Under the pieces are notes generated by a model. It had not been told where the DNA came from. It did not search any database and was given only the letters and a program-made list of their open reading frames with translations. DNA of 64,000 nucleotides, taken from the NCBI GenBank assembly GCA_050180895.1, contig JBFXDS010000014.1, forward strand, positions 31,818 through 95,817. The letters run 5' to 3'. The position numbers were made by a program, and so were the translations under genes. This document shows, in pieces, positions 21,533 through 31,200 of this stretch (the first letter of the stretch is position 1; each line of letters opens with the position of its first letter). The stretch comes from JBGPEQ01 sp050180895. GTDB lineage: Bacteria; Pseudomonadota; Alphaproteobacteria; Dongiales; Dongiaceae.

Positions 21533-22087
21533 ATGCCCGGCGGCGACGCACCCATGCCCAGCTACTGCGACATCGCTCCCGGCGATCCCTGGCACGGCCC
21601 CTATCACGAGCGGGAATACGGCTTCCCCATCGGCGACGAGCAGGCGCTCTTCGAGCGGCTGGTGCTGGAGATCAACCAAGCCGGGCTGAGCTGGCTCACC
21701 ATCCTCAAGAAGCGCGAGGCGTTCCGGAAGGCCTATCACGGCTTCGAGGTCGACCGCGTCGCCCGCTACCGCGACCGGGATCGCGCCCGGCTGCTGGCCG
21801 ATGCCGGCATCATCCGCAACCGGCTCAAGATCGACGCCACCATCGAAAATGCCCGGCGCATCCAGCGGCTGCGCGGGGAGCACGGCTCGTTCGCCGAATG
21901 GTTGGCCGTCCATCACCCCCGCGACAAGGCGGAGTGGGTGAAGCTGTTCAAGAAGACCTTCGTCTTCACCGGCGGCGAGATCGTCGGCGAGTTCCTGATG
22001 AGCATCGGCTATCTGCCGGGGGCGCACCGGAGCGATTGCCCGGTCCACCGCCGGATCGCCGGTCTGCAACCGCCGTGGATGAAATAA
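21533..22087 (+). CDS. tag: DNA-3-methyladenine glycosylase I
   Basis: Excises 3-methyladenine from alkylated DNA. 184 residues. Helix-hairpin-helix glycosylase of the Tag type: YCDIAPGDPWHGPYHEREYG holds the first Cys and His, LVLEINQAGLSWLTILKKRE is the family core, and the zinc site is completed near the C-terminus by HRSDCPVHRR. ATG at 21533 follows AGGCGG; an internal ATG at 21554 is the alternative. It ends just before an AT-rich gap. Confidence 0.94.
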   Translation: MPGGDAPMPSYCDIAPGDPWHGPYHEREYGFPIGDEQALFERLVLEINQAGLSWLTILKKREAFRKAYHGFEVDRVARYRDRDRARLLADAGIIRNRLKIDATIENARRIQRLRGEHGSFAEWLAVHHPRDKAEWVKLFKKTFVFTGGEIVGEFLMSIGYLPGAHRSDCPVHRRIAGLQPPWMK

Positions 22088-22148
22088 ATATCAATTTCAG
22101 ATAGTTGCGATCATTTTTTCATGTTATGAGGAAGCCGAAAAAGAAAGA

Positions 22149-22170
22149 GGCAAGCCCCTTGGGGCTTGCC
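22149..22170. repeat. Perfect 10-bp stem hairpin
   Basis: GGCAAGCCCC, a TT loop, then GGGGCTTGCC. On the plus strand it is followed by CAAAATT, not a T tract. On the minus strand it is followed by a pyrimidine/T-rich tail, so it would serve better as a minus-strand terminator, though no minus-strand gene enters it. Confidence 0.75.
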
Positions 22171-22210
22171 CAAAATTCACTGTCGTTTTCCGTTATTGGC
22201 CTTGGAGGTG

Positions 22211-22230
22211 CCTTGGGATCGATCCCAAGG
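22211..22230. repeat. Perfect 20-bp palindrome
   Basis: CCTTGGGATC followed directly by its reverse complement GATCCCAAGG, with no loop. That shape suits a dimeric DNA-binding protein site better than a terminator. No adjacent gene start explains it. Confidence 0.7.
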
Positions 22231-22454
22231 GTGGCTTTCCCTCGCTGCGTTCTTCCCTGAACCTGGGCCGAAAAAGCGGTTGCCCGCCTTGCTGCCCTTG
22301 CTTGTTGGCGCGGTGATTATACTCAATTGCATTCGAAAAGCTACTCAAAAGATTAAATAATTCCACAGCTCTTCATATGACACTTTAGGACAGGCTCCGG
22401 CCGAGCGGGTGTCGTGGCAACGCAGCATTAAACCGGACGTTGTAGGACAGATGG

Positions 22455-22485
22455 TCCGTCGCCGTGGCGACGGAACGGAATTTTT
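22455..22485 (+). terminator. Terminator-like hairpin
   Basis: A 9-bp stem TCCGTCGCC/GGCGACGGA with a 2-base loop, six bases, then TTTTT (22481-22485). It lies 35 bp before the next gene start. It could end a transcript crossing the AT-rich gap, from tag or from an unrecognised small RNA. Confidence 0.45.
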
Positions 22486-22519
22486 CTAACCAGATGGTCA
22501 ACTAGTTGTCGGCCGCCGC

Positions 22520-22951
22520 ATGTCGATGATTCGCCTGTGCCATGTCGCCGCGCCCACTCTCGCCATCCTCGCCGGCATGAGCGCGAGCAACGCCGCGGAA
22601 CGCACCATCGCCGTCGCGCGCTCGGATTGCCAACTGGCGATCGAGCATGCGCCGGCGCCGGACGTCGCCTATCGGCCGGGCGTCGACGTGCATGGTCGTC
22701 CGGTGGCGCCGGCCGATGTCGAGCATCCCGACATCGTCCTGCCGGATGTCATCCCGATCTTCATCTCGGCCGATCTGCGGCGCCGGTTCGGGTTGCGGCG
22801 CAACTCGCCGTTGCTGGAGGCCGAGGCGGGGATCGGCATCGTCGAGTTCCAGTTGTCGAGCGGCCGCCTGTTCTTCAACGGCGTCGAGCTCAGCGAAGCG
22901 GACGAGCAGGCCTTGGCCGTCCTGTGCCGCGAGGGCGAGGCCCGCCGCTGA
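22520..22951 (+). CDS. Hypothetical exported protein
   Basis: 143 residues. The N-terminus (MSMIRLCHVAAPTLAILAGM then SASNAAE) looks like a cleavable signal peptide with an Ala-x-Ala site near residue 26, so the mature protein is probably periplasmic. The mature part has two Cys (in SDCQLAIEHAPAP and VLCREGEARR) that could form a disulfide, and a central HPDIVLPDVIPIFISADLRR segment. I do not recognise a family. ATG at 22520 or 22526; frame, length and codon pattern match its neighbours, so it is likely real. proS follows on the same strand after 105 bp. Confidence 0.7.
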   Translation: MSMIRLCHVAAPTLAILAGMSASNAAERTIAVARSDCQLAIEHAPAPDVAYRPGVDVHGRPVAPADVEHPDIVLPDVIPIFISADLRRRFGLRRNSPLLEAEAGIGIVEFQLSSGRLFFNGVELSEADEQALAVLCREGEARR

Positions 22952-23056
22952 GCCCGCCGGGCCATGGACAGGCCCGCCCCCATTGCCTACAGTCCGGCCG
23001 CCTTGCCGCGCGGCCGCCGCCGCGCGGTCCCGGTATGACGGCGACGAGGTCGACCG

Positions 23057-24370
23057 ATGCGGCTGTCCGCCTACTTCCTGCCGACGCTGAAGGAGACCCC
23101 GGCCGAGGCCGAGATCGTCTCGCATCGCCTGATGCTGCGGGCGGGCATGGTGCGGCAGGCGAGCGCCGGCATCTATTCCTGGCTGCCCCTCGGCTTCCGC
23201 GTCCTCAAGCGCATCGAGCAGATCGTGCGCGAGGAGCAGGACCGCGCCGGCGCCCAGGAAGTGCTGATGCCGACCATCCAGGCGGCCGATCTCTGGAAGA
23301 AGTCCGGCCGCTACGACGACTATGGCAAGGAGATGCTGCGCATCACCGACCGAAAGGACCGGGAGATGCTGTACGGCCCCACCAACGAGGAGCTGATCAC
23401 CGACATCTTCGCCGGCGCGGTCAACAGCTACAAGGCGCTGCCCAAGCTGCTCTATCACATCCAGTGGAAGTTCCGCGACGAGCTGCGCCCGCGCTTCGGG
23501 GTGATGCGCGGCCGCGAGTTCCTGATGAAGGACGCCTATTCCTTCGACTTGACGGAGGATGATGCGCTCCTCTCGTACTGGACGATGTACATCGCGTACA
23601 TGAAGACCTTCAAGCGGATGGGCCTCCGGCCGATCCCCATGCGTGCGGAGACCGGTCCCATCGGCGGCAATCTGAGCCACGAATTCCAGATCGAGGCCAA
23701 GACGGGCGAGTCGCAGATATTCTACGATTCCGACATCGTCGACCTCGACTACGCGACTGTCGATCCGAAGCCGGCGGTCATTCGCGATTTCCTGGACCGG
23801 ATGTATGCGGCGACGGACGACAAGCACGACGTCGCCAGCTTCGAGCGGCGCGTCCCGGAGGCTCGGCGTCGGACCGGCCGCGGCATCGAAGTCGGCCACA
23901 TCTTCTACTTCGGCACCAAGTACTCGAAGAAAGAGGCGATCGGCGCCGTCGTTTCCACGCCGACGGGCGAGCAGGTTCCGGTGCATATGGGGTCCTACGG
24001 CATCGGCGTGTCGCGGCTCGTCGGCGCCATCATCGAGGCCAGTCATGACGAGGCCGGCATCATCTGGCCGGAGTCCGTGGCGCCCTTCAAGGTCGGCCTC
24101 GTCAATCTCAAGGCCGGCGACGCCGCCTGCGATGCGGCTTGCGCCGATCTCTACGGCAGGCTTCGGGCGGCGGGTGTCGAAGTGCTGTATGACGACCGCG
24201 ACGAACGGCCGGGCGCCAAGTTCGCGGAGATGGACCTGATCGGCCTGCCCTGGCAGCTGATCGTCGGCCCGCGCGGCCTCGCGGCGGGCAAGGTGGAGCT
24301 CAAGCAGCGCGCCACCGGCGAGCGCCAGGAGCTGTCGACCGATGCGGCGCTGGCCAAGGTCGTCGGCTAG
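23057..24370 (+). CDS. proS: Prolyl-tRNA synthetase (short, editing-domain-less form)
   Basis: Charges tRNA-Pro in the cytoplasm. 437 residues. Class II motifs are visible: motif 1 LMLRAGMVRQASAGIYSWLP, motif 2 FRDELRPRFGVMRGREFLMK and motif 3 GSYGIGVSRLVGAIIE, then a C-terminal anticodon-binding domain. Motifs 2 and 3 are not separated by the roughly 180-residue INS editing domain, the standard alphaproteobacterial type. ATG at 23057. proS-lolC/E-lolD-dnaE is a conserved alphaproteobacterial neighbourhood. Confidence 0.97.
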   Translation: MRLSAYFLPTLKETPAEAEIVSHRLMLRAGMVRQASAGIYSWLPLGFRVLKRIEQIVREEQDRAGAQEVLMPTIQAADLWKKSGRYDDYGKEMLRITDRKDREMLYGPTNEELITDIFAGAVNSYKALPKLLYHIQWKFRDELRPRFGVMRGREFLMKDAYSFDLTEDDALLSYWTMYIAYMKTFKRMGLRPIPMRAETGPIGGNLSHEFQIEAKTGESQIFYDSDIVDLDYATVDPKPAVIRDFLDRMYAATDDKHDVASFERRVPEARRRTGRGIEVGHIFYFGTKYSKKEAIGAVVSTPTGEQVPVHMGSYGIGVSRLVGAIIEASHDEAGIIWPESVAPFKVGLVNLKAGDAACDAACADLYGRLRAAGVEVLYDDRDERPGAKFAEMDLIGLPWQLIVGPRGLAAGKVELKQRATGERQELSTDAALAKVVG

Positions 24371-24411
24371 GCGGCTGCCTTAGGCCCGCCTTGGAGCTCC
24401 GAATCGGCGTG

Positions 24412-24495
24412 GTGCTCGCTTCGACAGGCTCGGCATGAGGGCTTTTCTTTCTGCCACGAAGACTTTTCCTCATCCTGAGCTTGTCGAAGGACGCA
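24412..24495 (+). repeat. 84-bp palindromic repeat, family A, copy 3 (left arm degenerate)
   Basis: Right arm CCTCATCCTGAGCTTGTCGA then AGGACGCAG; left arm GCTTCGACAGGCTCGGCATGA, with several mismatches. The spacer contains CTGCCACGAAGA, the reverse complement of the spacer core in copy 2, so the central segment is conserved too. Located between proS and the first lol gene. Confidence 0.88.
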
Positions 24496-24526
24496 GGGTG
24501 CCCATGCGGCGCCGCGGGCGGTCCTG

Positions 24527-25771
24527 ATGCTCGCCCCCGTCGAACGGATGATCGCGCTGCGCTATCTGCGCTCGCGGCGGACCGAAGGGTTCATCTCCGT
24601 CATCGCCGGCTTCTCCCTGCTGGGCGTCTGCGTCGCGGTGGCGACCCTGATCATCGTGCTCGCCGTCATGAACGGGTTCCGCCAGGAGGTGCTGAACCGG
24701 CTGGTCGGCATCAACGGGCATATGAGCCTGTCGGCGGGCGGCGTCGGGCTGCAGGCGTTCGACGACATCGCCGCGCAAGTGCGGCAGGTCCCCGGCGTCG
24801 TGGCCGTCTATCCGACCGTCGACGGCAACGTCATGGCGACGGCGACGCGCTACGCCGCCGGTGCGCAGGTCCATTCCGTCCGAGCGGAAGACCTGGCGGA
24901 TGTGCCGCTCGTGGCCGGCAACATCCGCAGCGGCGGCCTCGACGCGTTCGGCGGCGTTCATGTCGTCGCCCTCGGCGCGCGCCTGGCGGAGCGGCTGCAT
25001 GTCGGCGTCGGCGACACAGTGACGCTGATCCAGCCGCAGAGCAGCTGCACCATCCTGGGCTGCATCCCGCGCTCGAAAACCTATGACGTGGTCGCCCTCT
25101 TCGAGGTCGGCATGTCCTTCTACGACGAGCGCGTCATCTACATGCCGCTCGAGGCCGGCCAGCTGTTCTTCCGGGCCAAGGGCGCGGCGACGGCGCTCGT
25201 CATCATGGTCGAGGATCCCGATGACGCCTTCGCCATCGGCCGCGACGTCTTCCGCGCCACCGGATCGCGATACCGCATCACCGACTGGCAGCAGCAATAT
25301 GCCGGCTATTTCGCCTGGCTCGACGTGCAGCGGAACGTCCTCGCGCTGGTGCTCGCCCTGATCATGGTCGTCGCCGCGCTCAACGTCATCTCCGGCCAGG
25401 TGCTGCTGGTGCGCGACAAGACCCGCGAGATCGCCATCCTCCGCACCATGGGCGCCACGCGCGGCGCGATCCTGCGCATATTCCTCCTGAGCGGCGTCGG
25501 TGTCGGCGTCGTCGGTACCGCGCTGGGCGTCGTGCTGGCGATCCTCATCTCCGAGAATCTCGAGGCGATCCGGCAGTGGCTGCAGGCCAGCTTCGACATC
25601 GTGCTGTTTCCGCAGGACGTCTATTTCCTGAAGGAGCTGCCGGTGCGGCTGACGCCCGGCGCCGTGATCGGCGTCGTCCTCTTCTCGCTGGCGCTCTCGT
25701 TCCTGGCCACCAGCTACTCGGCCTGGCGCGGCGCCCGGCTCGATCCGGTGGAGGCGCTGCGCTATGAGTGA
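24527..25771 (+). CDS. lolC: Lipoprotein-releasing ABC transporter permease (LolC/E family), first copy
   Basis: Inner-membrane permease that extracts outer-membrane lipoproteins for transfer to LolA. 414 residues. One N-terminal membrane segment (near 20-45), a large periplasmic MacB-like domain, then three C-terminal segments ending DPVEALRYE. The cytoplasmic coupling motif RDKTREIAILRTMGATRGAI is visible. Most alphaproteobacteria are described with a single LolF-type permease; here a second, diverged copy follows with 8-bp overlap, suggesting a LolC/LolE-like heterodimer. Which copy is C and which is E cannot be decided by eye. Confidence 0.9.
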   Translation: MLAPVERMIALRYLRSRRTEGFISVIAGFSLLGVCVAVATLIIVLAVMNGFRQEVLNRLVGINGHMSLSAGGVGLQAFDDIAAQVRQVPGVVAVYPTVDGNVMATATRYAAGAQVHSVRAEDLADVPLVAGNIRSGGLDAFGGVHVVALGARLAERLHVGVGDTVTLIQPQSSCTILGCIPRSKTYDVVALFEVGMSFYDERVIYMPLEAGQLFFRAKGAATALVIMVEDPDDAFAIGRDVFRATGSRYRITDWQQQYAGYFAWLDVQRNVLALVLALIMVVAALNVISGQVLLVRDKTREIAILRTMGATRGAILRIFLLSGVGVGVVGTALGVVLAILISENLEAIRQWLQASFDIVLFPQDVYFLKELPVRLTPGAVIGVVLFSLALSFLATSYSAWRGARLDPVEALRYE

Positions 25772-27047
25772 GCCGATGCGCCCCGCAGGATCCGGCGCGT
25801 TCTGCGCCTTCGAGCGGCTGGTCGCCCTGCGCTACGTGCGGGCGCGCCGCCAGGGCCGCTCGTTGTCGTTCGCCGCCATGGTGTCGCTCATCGGCATCGG
25901 CGTCGGCGTCGGCGCGCTGATCATCGTCATGTCCGTGATGAACGGCATGCGCCACCAGGTGCTCTCGCACATCCTCGGGGTCGATCCGCATGTCCGTGTC
26001 GAGCGCGTCGATGCCGCCCTGACGGATTACGGCAGCCTGGCGCAGAAGCTTCGGACCGTGGCCGGCGTCCGCCACGTCATGCCCGTGGTCGATGCCGACG
26101 TCATGGTGATCGCCGGCGGTCGCTCGCTGGGCGGAACCGTGCATGGCGTCGACATGGCGGACCTCCTGCGCAGCACCGCCGTCGGCCAGTCCATCATCGC
26201 TGGCGACCCGGGTGCTGCGGCGGGCATGGATGAGGCCGGCATCCTCATCGGCAGCCGGATGGCCTACAGCCTGGGCGTGGCAGTCGGCGACGAGCTCACG
26301 CTGGTGACGCCCGATCCCGAAGGGGCCGGCAGCGGCACGGTGCCGAAGAGCCAGGCGTTTCGCATCGCCGCTCTGTTCGGAGTCGACAACGAGAAGTACG
26401 ATACCGGCATCGTGTTCATGCCGCTGGCGGCGGCGCAGCGCTACTACGACATGCCCGGCGCGGTCAGCAGCCTGGATATCGCGGTCGCCGACCCGGAGAA
26501 CGTGGCGGCCGTCAAGGCGGCCATCCTCGCCGCCATTCCCGACGGCTACCGCGTGCGCGACTGGCAGGACCTGAATGCGGCGTTCGTGTCGGCCCTGAAG
26601 GTCGAGCGCATCGTCACCTTCATCCTGCTGGCCCTCATCGTCCTGGTCGCGGCCTTCAACATCGTCTCCGGCCAGGTGATGCTGGTGAAGGACAAGGGCC
26701 GGGAGATCGCCATCCTCCGCACCATGGGGGCGACGCGGCCGTCGATCCTGCGCATCTTCTTCCTGAGCGGGGCGGGGACCGGGGTGCTGGGAACGCTGCT
26801 CGGCGTCGCCGTCGGCCTCGCCGTGTCCGCCAGCATCGAGTCGATCGGCGGCTGGCTCTCCCGGGCCACGAGCGGCCTGCCGTTTCCGGCCCTGTTCGAC
26901 TTCCTGTCGCGGCTGCCCGCCATCGTCGACTATGAGGATGTCGCGATCGTCGTCGTCATCGCGCTCGCCCTGTCCTTCGCGGCGACCTTCTACCCGGCCT
27001 GGCGCGCCGCCCGGCTCGATCCTGTGGAGGCCCTGCGCTATGAATGA
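25764..27047 (+). CDS. lolE: Lipoprotein-releasing ABC transporter permease (LolC/E family), second copy
   Basis: 427 residues, same layout as the preceding permease: N-terminal membrane segment, periplasmic domain, three C-terminal segments, coupling motif KDKGREIAILRTMGATRPSI and identical C-terminus DPVEALRYE. ATG at 25764 overlaps the first permease by 8 bp. Its own end overlaps lolD by 8 bp with nearly the same sequence (GCTATGARTGA), a hallmark of tandem duplication followed by divergence. The periplasmic domain differs clearly from copy one. Confidence 0.88.
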   Translation: MSEPMRPAGSGAFCAFERLVALRYVRARRQGRSLSFAAMVSLIGIGVGVGALIIVMSVMNGMRHQVLSHILGVDPHVRVERVDAALTDYGSLAQKLRTVAGVRHVMPVVDADVMVIAGGRSLGGTVHGVDMADLLRSTAVGQSIIAGDPGAAAGMDEAGILIGSRMAYSLGVAVGDELTLVTPDPEGAGSGTVPKSQAFRIAALFGVDNEKYDTGIVFMPLAAAQRYYDMPGAVSSLDIAVADPENVAAVKAAILAAIPDGYRVRDWQDLNAAFVSALKVERIVTFILLALIVLVAAFNIVSGQVMLVKDKGREIAILRTMGATRPSILRIFFLSGAGTGVLGTLLGVAVGLAVSASIESIGGWLSRATSGLPFPALFDFLSRLPAIVDYEDVAIVVVIALALSFAATFYPAWRAARLDPVEALRYE

Positions 27048-27729
27048 CCGCGGCGGCGACGTGCTCGTCCTGGAACAGGTGCGGCGCAGCTTCAGCCAGG
27101 GCGCGGCCAAGCTGGAGGTCCTGCGCGGCGTCAGCCTCGGGGTGAAGCGCGGCGAGCTCGTGGCGCTGGTCGGTCCGTCCGGCTGCGGCAAGTCGACGCT
27201 GCTGCACATCGCCGGCCTGCTCGAGCGCGCCGACGGCGGCGAGGTCCGGATCGGCGGCCAGAACGGCGCCGCGCTGTCGGACGACCAGCGCTCCGCCCTG
27301 CGCCGGGATAGGATGGGATTCGTCTACCAGTACCATCACCTGTTGCGGGAGTTCTCCGCGTTGGAGAACGTCATGGTGCCGCAGATGATCGCCGGCCGCG
27401 CCCGGGGCGACGCCCGGGCCAGGGCCGAGGAGCTGCTCGGCCTCGTCGGCCTGGCCAAGCGCGCGACACATCGGCCGGCCGAGCTCTCCGGCGGCGAGCA
27501 GCAGCGCGTCGCCATTGCCCGCGCCCTGGCCAACCGGCCGCAGCTGCTGCTGGCCGACGAGCCGACCGGCAACCTCGACGAGCACACCGCCGACGAAGTC
27601 TTCGGCCTGCTGCTGCGCCTGGTGCGCGAGGCCGGGCTGGGGGCCCTCATCGCCACCCACAACACCGCGCTCGCCGCCCGCATGGACCGGCGGCTGACCC
27701 TCCACGAGGGGATCGTCCAGGCGCTGTAA
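27040..27729 (+). CDS. lolD: Lipoprotein-releasing ABC transporter ATP-binding protein
   Basis: Cytoplasmic ATPase that powers the Lol permease. 229 residues. Walker A GPSGCGKST, Q-loop FVYQYHHLLREFSALENV, signature LSGGEQQRVAIARAL, Walker B LLLADEPTGNLD and switch His in IATHNTALAARM. The FxYQxHHLLPEFxALENV-type Q-loop is characteristic of LolD. ATG at 27040 overlaps the upstream permease. Confidence 0.95.
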   Translation: MNDRGGDVLVLEQVRRSFSQGAAKLEVLRGVSLGVKRGELVALVGPSGCGKSTLLHIAGLLERADGGEVRIGGQNGAALSDDQRSALRRDRMGFVYQYHHLLREFSALENVMVPQMIAGRARGDARARAEELLGLVGLAKRATHRPAELSGGEQQRVAIARALANRPQLLLADEPTGNLDEHTADEVFGLLLRLVREAGLGALIATHNTALAARMDRRLTLHEGIVQAL

Positions 27730-27810
27730 ATCGGCGCCGACAGGCGTAGAATTCAGGACGAAACGGGTGCCGTCCGCGGGCGGGCCCGGTGATCAGTGCG
27801 GAGAACCGCC

Positions 27811-28245
27811 ATGAAGGTTGAAGACATCCTCAATGCCAAGGGCCGCCGCGTCGCCACCCTGCGGCCTGAAGCGGCCATCGACACCGTCATCCGCCGCCTG
27901 CGGCTCGACCGCATCGGCGCCGTCGTGATCAGCAGCGACGGCAGCACCATCGACGGCATCCTGTCGGAGCGCGACATCGTCTACGGTCTGGTCGAGCACG
28001 GCGCCGGCCTGCTGTCGATGACGGCCGCCGACGTGATGACGCACGAGGTCGTCACCTGCCGGCCGCAGGACAGCATCAAGGACGTCATGCTCAAGATGAC
28101 CCACCGGCGCATCCGCCACGTGCCGGTGCTGGAGCGCGGCGAGCTGGCCGGCATCGTCAGCATCGGCGACATGGTCAAGCATCGCCTGGAGGAGGTGGAG
28201 CTGGAGGCCACGGTGCTGCGCGAGGCTTATATCGCCGCGCACTGA
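27811..28245 (+). CDS. CBS domain-pair protein
   Basis: 144 residues made almost entirely of two CBS motifs (about 10-60 and 75-130); the second ends HVPVLERGELAGIVSIGDMV. Such stand-alone pairs bind adenosine nucleotides and act as energy or redox sensors for partners; the ligand here is unknown. ATG at 27811 follows GGAGAACC. A longer frame from 27796 is possible but has no better ribosome site. It lies between lolD and the large cyclase gene. Confidence 0.92.
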   Translation: MKVEDILNAKGRRVATLRPEAAIDTVIRRLRLDRIGAVVISSDGSTIDGILSERDIVYGLVEHGAGLLSMTAADVMTHEVVTCRPQDSIKDVMLKMTHRRIRHVPVLERGELAGIVSIGDMVKHRLEEVELEATVLREAYIAAH

Positions 28246-28269
28246 CCGTTAGAGGCTAGGCGACCGATC

Positions 28270-31200
28270 ATGCGCTGCCCGGGCTGCGCCGCGGACAATC
28301 GTGACGGTCGCCGCTTCTGCAACCGGTGCGGCGCGGCCCTGCCGCGCGCATGCGCGGCCTGCGGCTTTGTCAACGAGCCGGACGATCGGTTCTGCGGCGG
28401 TTGCGGCGCCGCTCTTGCCGATCCGCCGCCGGCCGCGGCGCGCGCCGCGCCCGTCGACACGGCGGGCGAGCGTCGCCAGGTCACGGTGCTGTTCGCCGAC
28501 CTCACGGGCTTCACGCGCATGACCAGCGATCTTGGCGCCGAAGCGACGCACCGGTTGCTCAACCGCTATCTGTCGAGGCTCGACGAGCTGGTCGGCGGCT
28601 ACGACGGCAGCGTCGAGTATATCGGCGACGCGGTGATGGCGCTGTTCGGGGCGCCGCTGGCGCATGACGACGATCCGCTGCGGGCCGCGCGCGCCGCCGG
28701 CGACATGCATGCGGCGATGGCCGCGCTGAGCGCCGAGCTCGGGCGCCAGCTCCAGGTCCATATCGGCATCGCCAGCGGCGAAGTGGTGGCCGCCGGCCTC
28801 GGTCGCGACGGGAAGACGAAATACACGGTCATCGGCGAGTCCGTGAACCTCGCGTCGCGCCTCAACGATATCGCCGCGCCGGGCGAGACGCTGATCTCCG
28901 ATCCGGTACGGCGGGCGATCGGGCATCGGGTCCGCTGCGAGCCCGCCGGAGAGGTCGCGGTGAAGGGCTTCGACCAGCCGATCCGCGTCTGGCGCATCGC
29001 CGCCAATGTCGACGCCGAAAGCCCGCAGTTCGACGCGCCCCTCGTCGGGCGCCAGGCCGAACTCCGCCAGTTCGCGGGCATTCTCGACGCCTGCCGCGAG
29101 ACGCGGAGCGGACAGACCGTGCTGCTGCGCGGCGAGGCCGGCATCGGCAAGACGCGGCTGGCGGCCGAGTTTGCGGCGCAGGCCGCGGCGCGCGGCTTTT
29201 CCTGCCACAAGGGCCTCGTGCTCGATTTCGGCGCCGGCAAGGGCCAGGACGCCATCGGCGCCCTGGCGCGTAGCCTGCTCGGCATCTCGCTGGGCACCGC
29301 CAAGAATATCCGCGCCCGCCAGGCCGACGCCGCCGTCGCCGACGGCCTCGTCGAGCTCGACCAGCGGGTCTTCCTCAACGATCTGCTCGACCTGCCGCAG
29401 CCGATCGAGCAGCGCGCCCTGTTCGATGCCATGGATGGGACCGTGCGCCAGCGCGGCCGCGAGGCCGTCCTGGCTTCGCTGGTCCGGCGCAGCGCGGCGC
29501 GCACGCCGCTCCTGCTGCTGGTGGAGGACATCCATTGGGCGGATGCGCCGACGCTGGCGATGGCGGCCGCGCTCGCCCGCACCGCCGGCGACAGCGCCGC
29601 GGTTCTGGCGCTTACCAGCCGCATCGACGGCGATCCGGCCGACGCCGCCTGGCGCGCGCAGGCCGGCAACGGCGCCCTGACCATCATCGATCTCGGGCCT
29701 CTGCGCGCCCAGGACGCGCAGGCGCTGGCCGCGGGCTTCGTGGTCCAGGATGCGGGCCTGATCGCCAACTGCATCGCGCGCGCCGAAGGCAACCCGCTGT
29801 TCCTCGAGCAGTTGCTCCGCAACAGCGAGGAAAGCGCCGGGGCCGCGATGCCGGGGTCCATCCAGAGCCTCGTGCTCGCCCGCATGGACCGCCTCGGTCC
29901 CGCGGACAAGCAGGCGTTGCAGGCCGCGGCCGTCATCGGTCAACGCTTCACGCTGGAAGCCCTGCGTGCCGTCGTCGCCGACGAGCGCTACGATGCGGCG
30001 GCGCTCCGGCGGCACCGCCTGATCCGGCCCGAGACCGACGGCTTCCTCTTCTCCCATGCCCTGATCCGCGACGGGGTCTACGGCTCGCTTCTCTCGGACG
30101 CCCGCTGCGAACTGCATCGCCGCGCGGCGGCGTACTTCGCGCCGCGCGACGCCGTCCTGCACGCGCAGCATCTCGACCTGGCCGAGGACCCGGCCGCGCC
30201 CGCGGCCTATCTCGCCGCGGCGCGCGCGCAGGCGACCGGATACAACAACGAGCGCGCACTGCAGCTCGCCGAGCGCGGCCTCGCCCTGGCGCGGCAGGAC
30301 GCCGACACATGCGCCCTGTCGCTTCTTCAAGGAGAATTGCTGCAGGACCTCGGCGATACGGCCGCGGCGCTGGACGCCTATCGCCGGGCGCGCGATGTCG
30401 CCGCGGCCGAGGGCGAGCGTTGCGCGTCGCTGATCGGCCTCGCCGCCTGCCTGCATGTGACCGACCGGTACGACGAGGCCCTGGCGGCGCTGGACGAGGC
30501 GGAGTCGATCGCCGATGCCGCCGGCCTTGGTCATGAACGCGCCCGTCTCCACCATCTGCGCGGCAACATCCACTTTCCGCGCGGCCGGATCGCGGATTGC
30601 CTGCGCGCCCACCAGACGGCGCTGCGCTATGCGCGCGAGGTCGGCTCGCCGGAGGCGGAGGCGCGCGCGCTCGGCGGGCTCGGCGATGCCGCCTACATTC
30701 AGGGGCGCTTCCTCACCGCCTACGCGCATTTCGCGCATTGCGTCGAGGTGGCCCGGCGCCATGGGCTGGGGCGCATCGAGGTCGCCAACCTCAACATGGC
30801 CGCCATCACCCGCCTCCATACGCTGGACCTGGCCGCGAGCCGCTCCGACTGCGTGCAGGCGATCGAGGCCGCGGCCCGCGTCGGGTCCAGGCGGGCGGAG
30901 ATGATCGCCCATCATTGCCTGTATTTCCTGCTGTTCATCGCCGACGACCTAACCGCCGCCATGCAGGCCGCGCAGCGCGCCCTCGACCTGGCGCGTCAGA
31001 TCGGCGCGCCGCGCTTCGAGGCCGAGAGCCTGGTCCTCATGGCTCAGGCGGAGCAGGCGAGGGGCCATGCGGCCGAGGCGGAGCCGCTGGCCCGCCGGGC
31101 GCTGGACATCAGCCGCGAGACCGGCATGCGCTACATGGGGCCGATGATCCTGGGGGTGTTCGCCGGAATCAGCGGCGATCCCGAGGCGCGCGCGCAGGCG

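Larger units (their letters stand above)
22088..22519. other. AT-richer intergenic region with palindromes, no supported gene
   Basis: A 432-bp stretch clearly AT-richer than either neighbour. It holds a perfect hairpin at 22149-22170, a perfect 20-bp palindrome at 22211-22230 and a terminator-like hairpin at 22455-22485. A 64-codon frame at 22166-22360 has only a TTG start, no Shine-Dalgarno and no family resemblance. It could be a degenerate insertion or carry a small RNA; nothing in it is recognisable. Confidence 0.6.

Noticed and set aside
22166..22360. 64-codon frame in the AT-rich gap
   Set aside because: TTG start with no ribosome site, starts inside a hairpin, no recognisable family.
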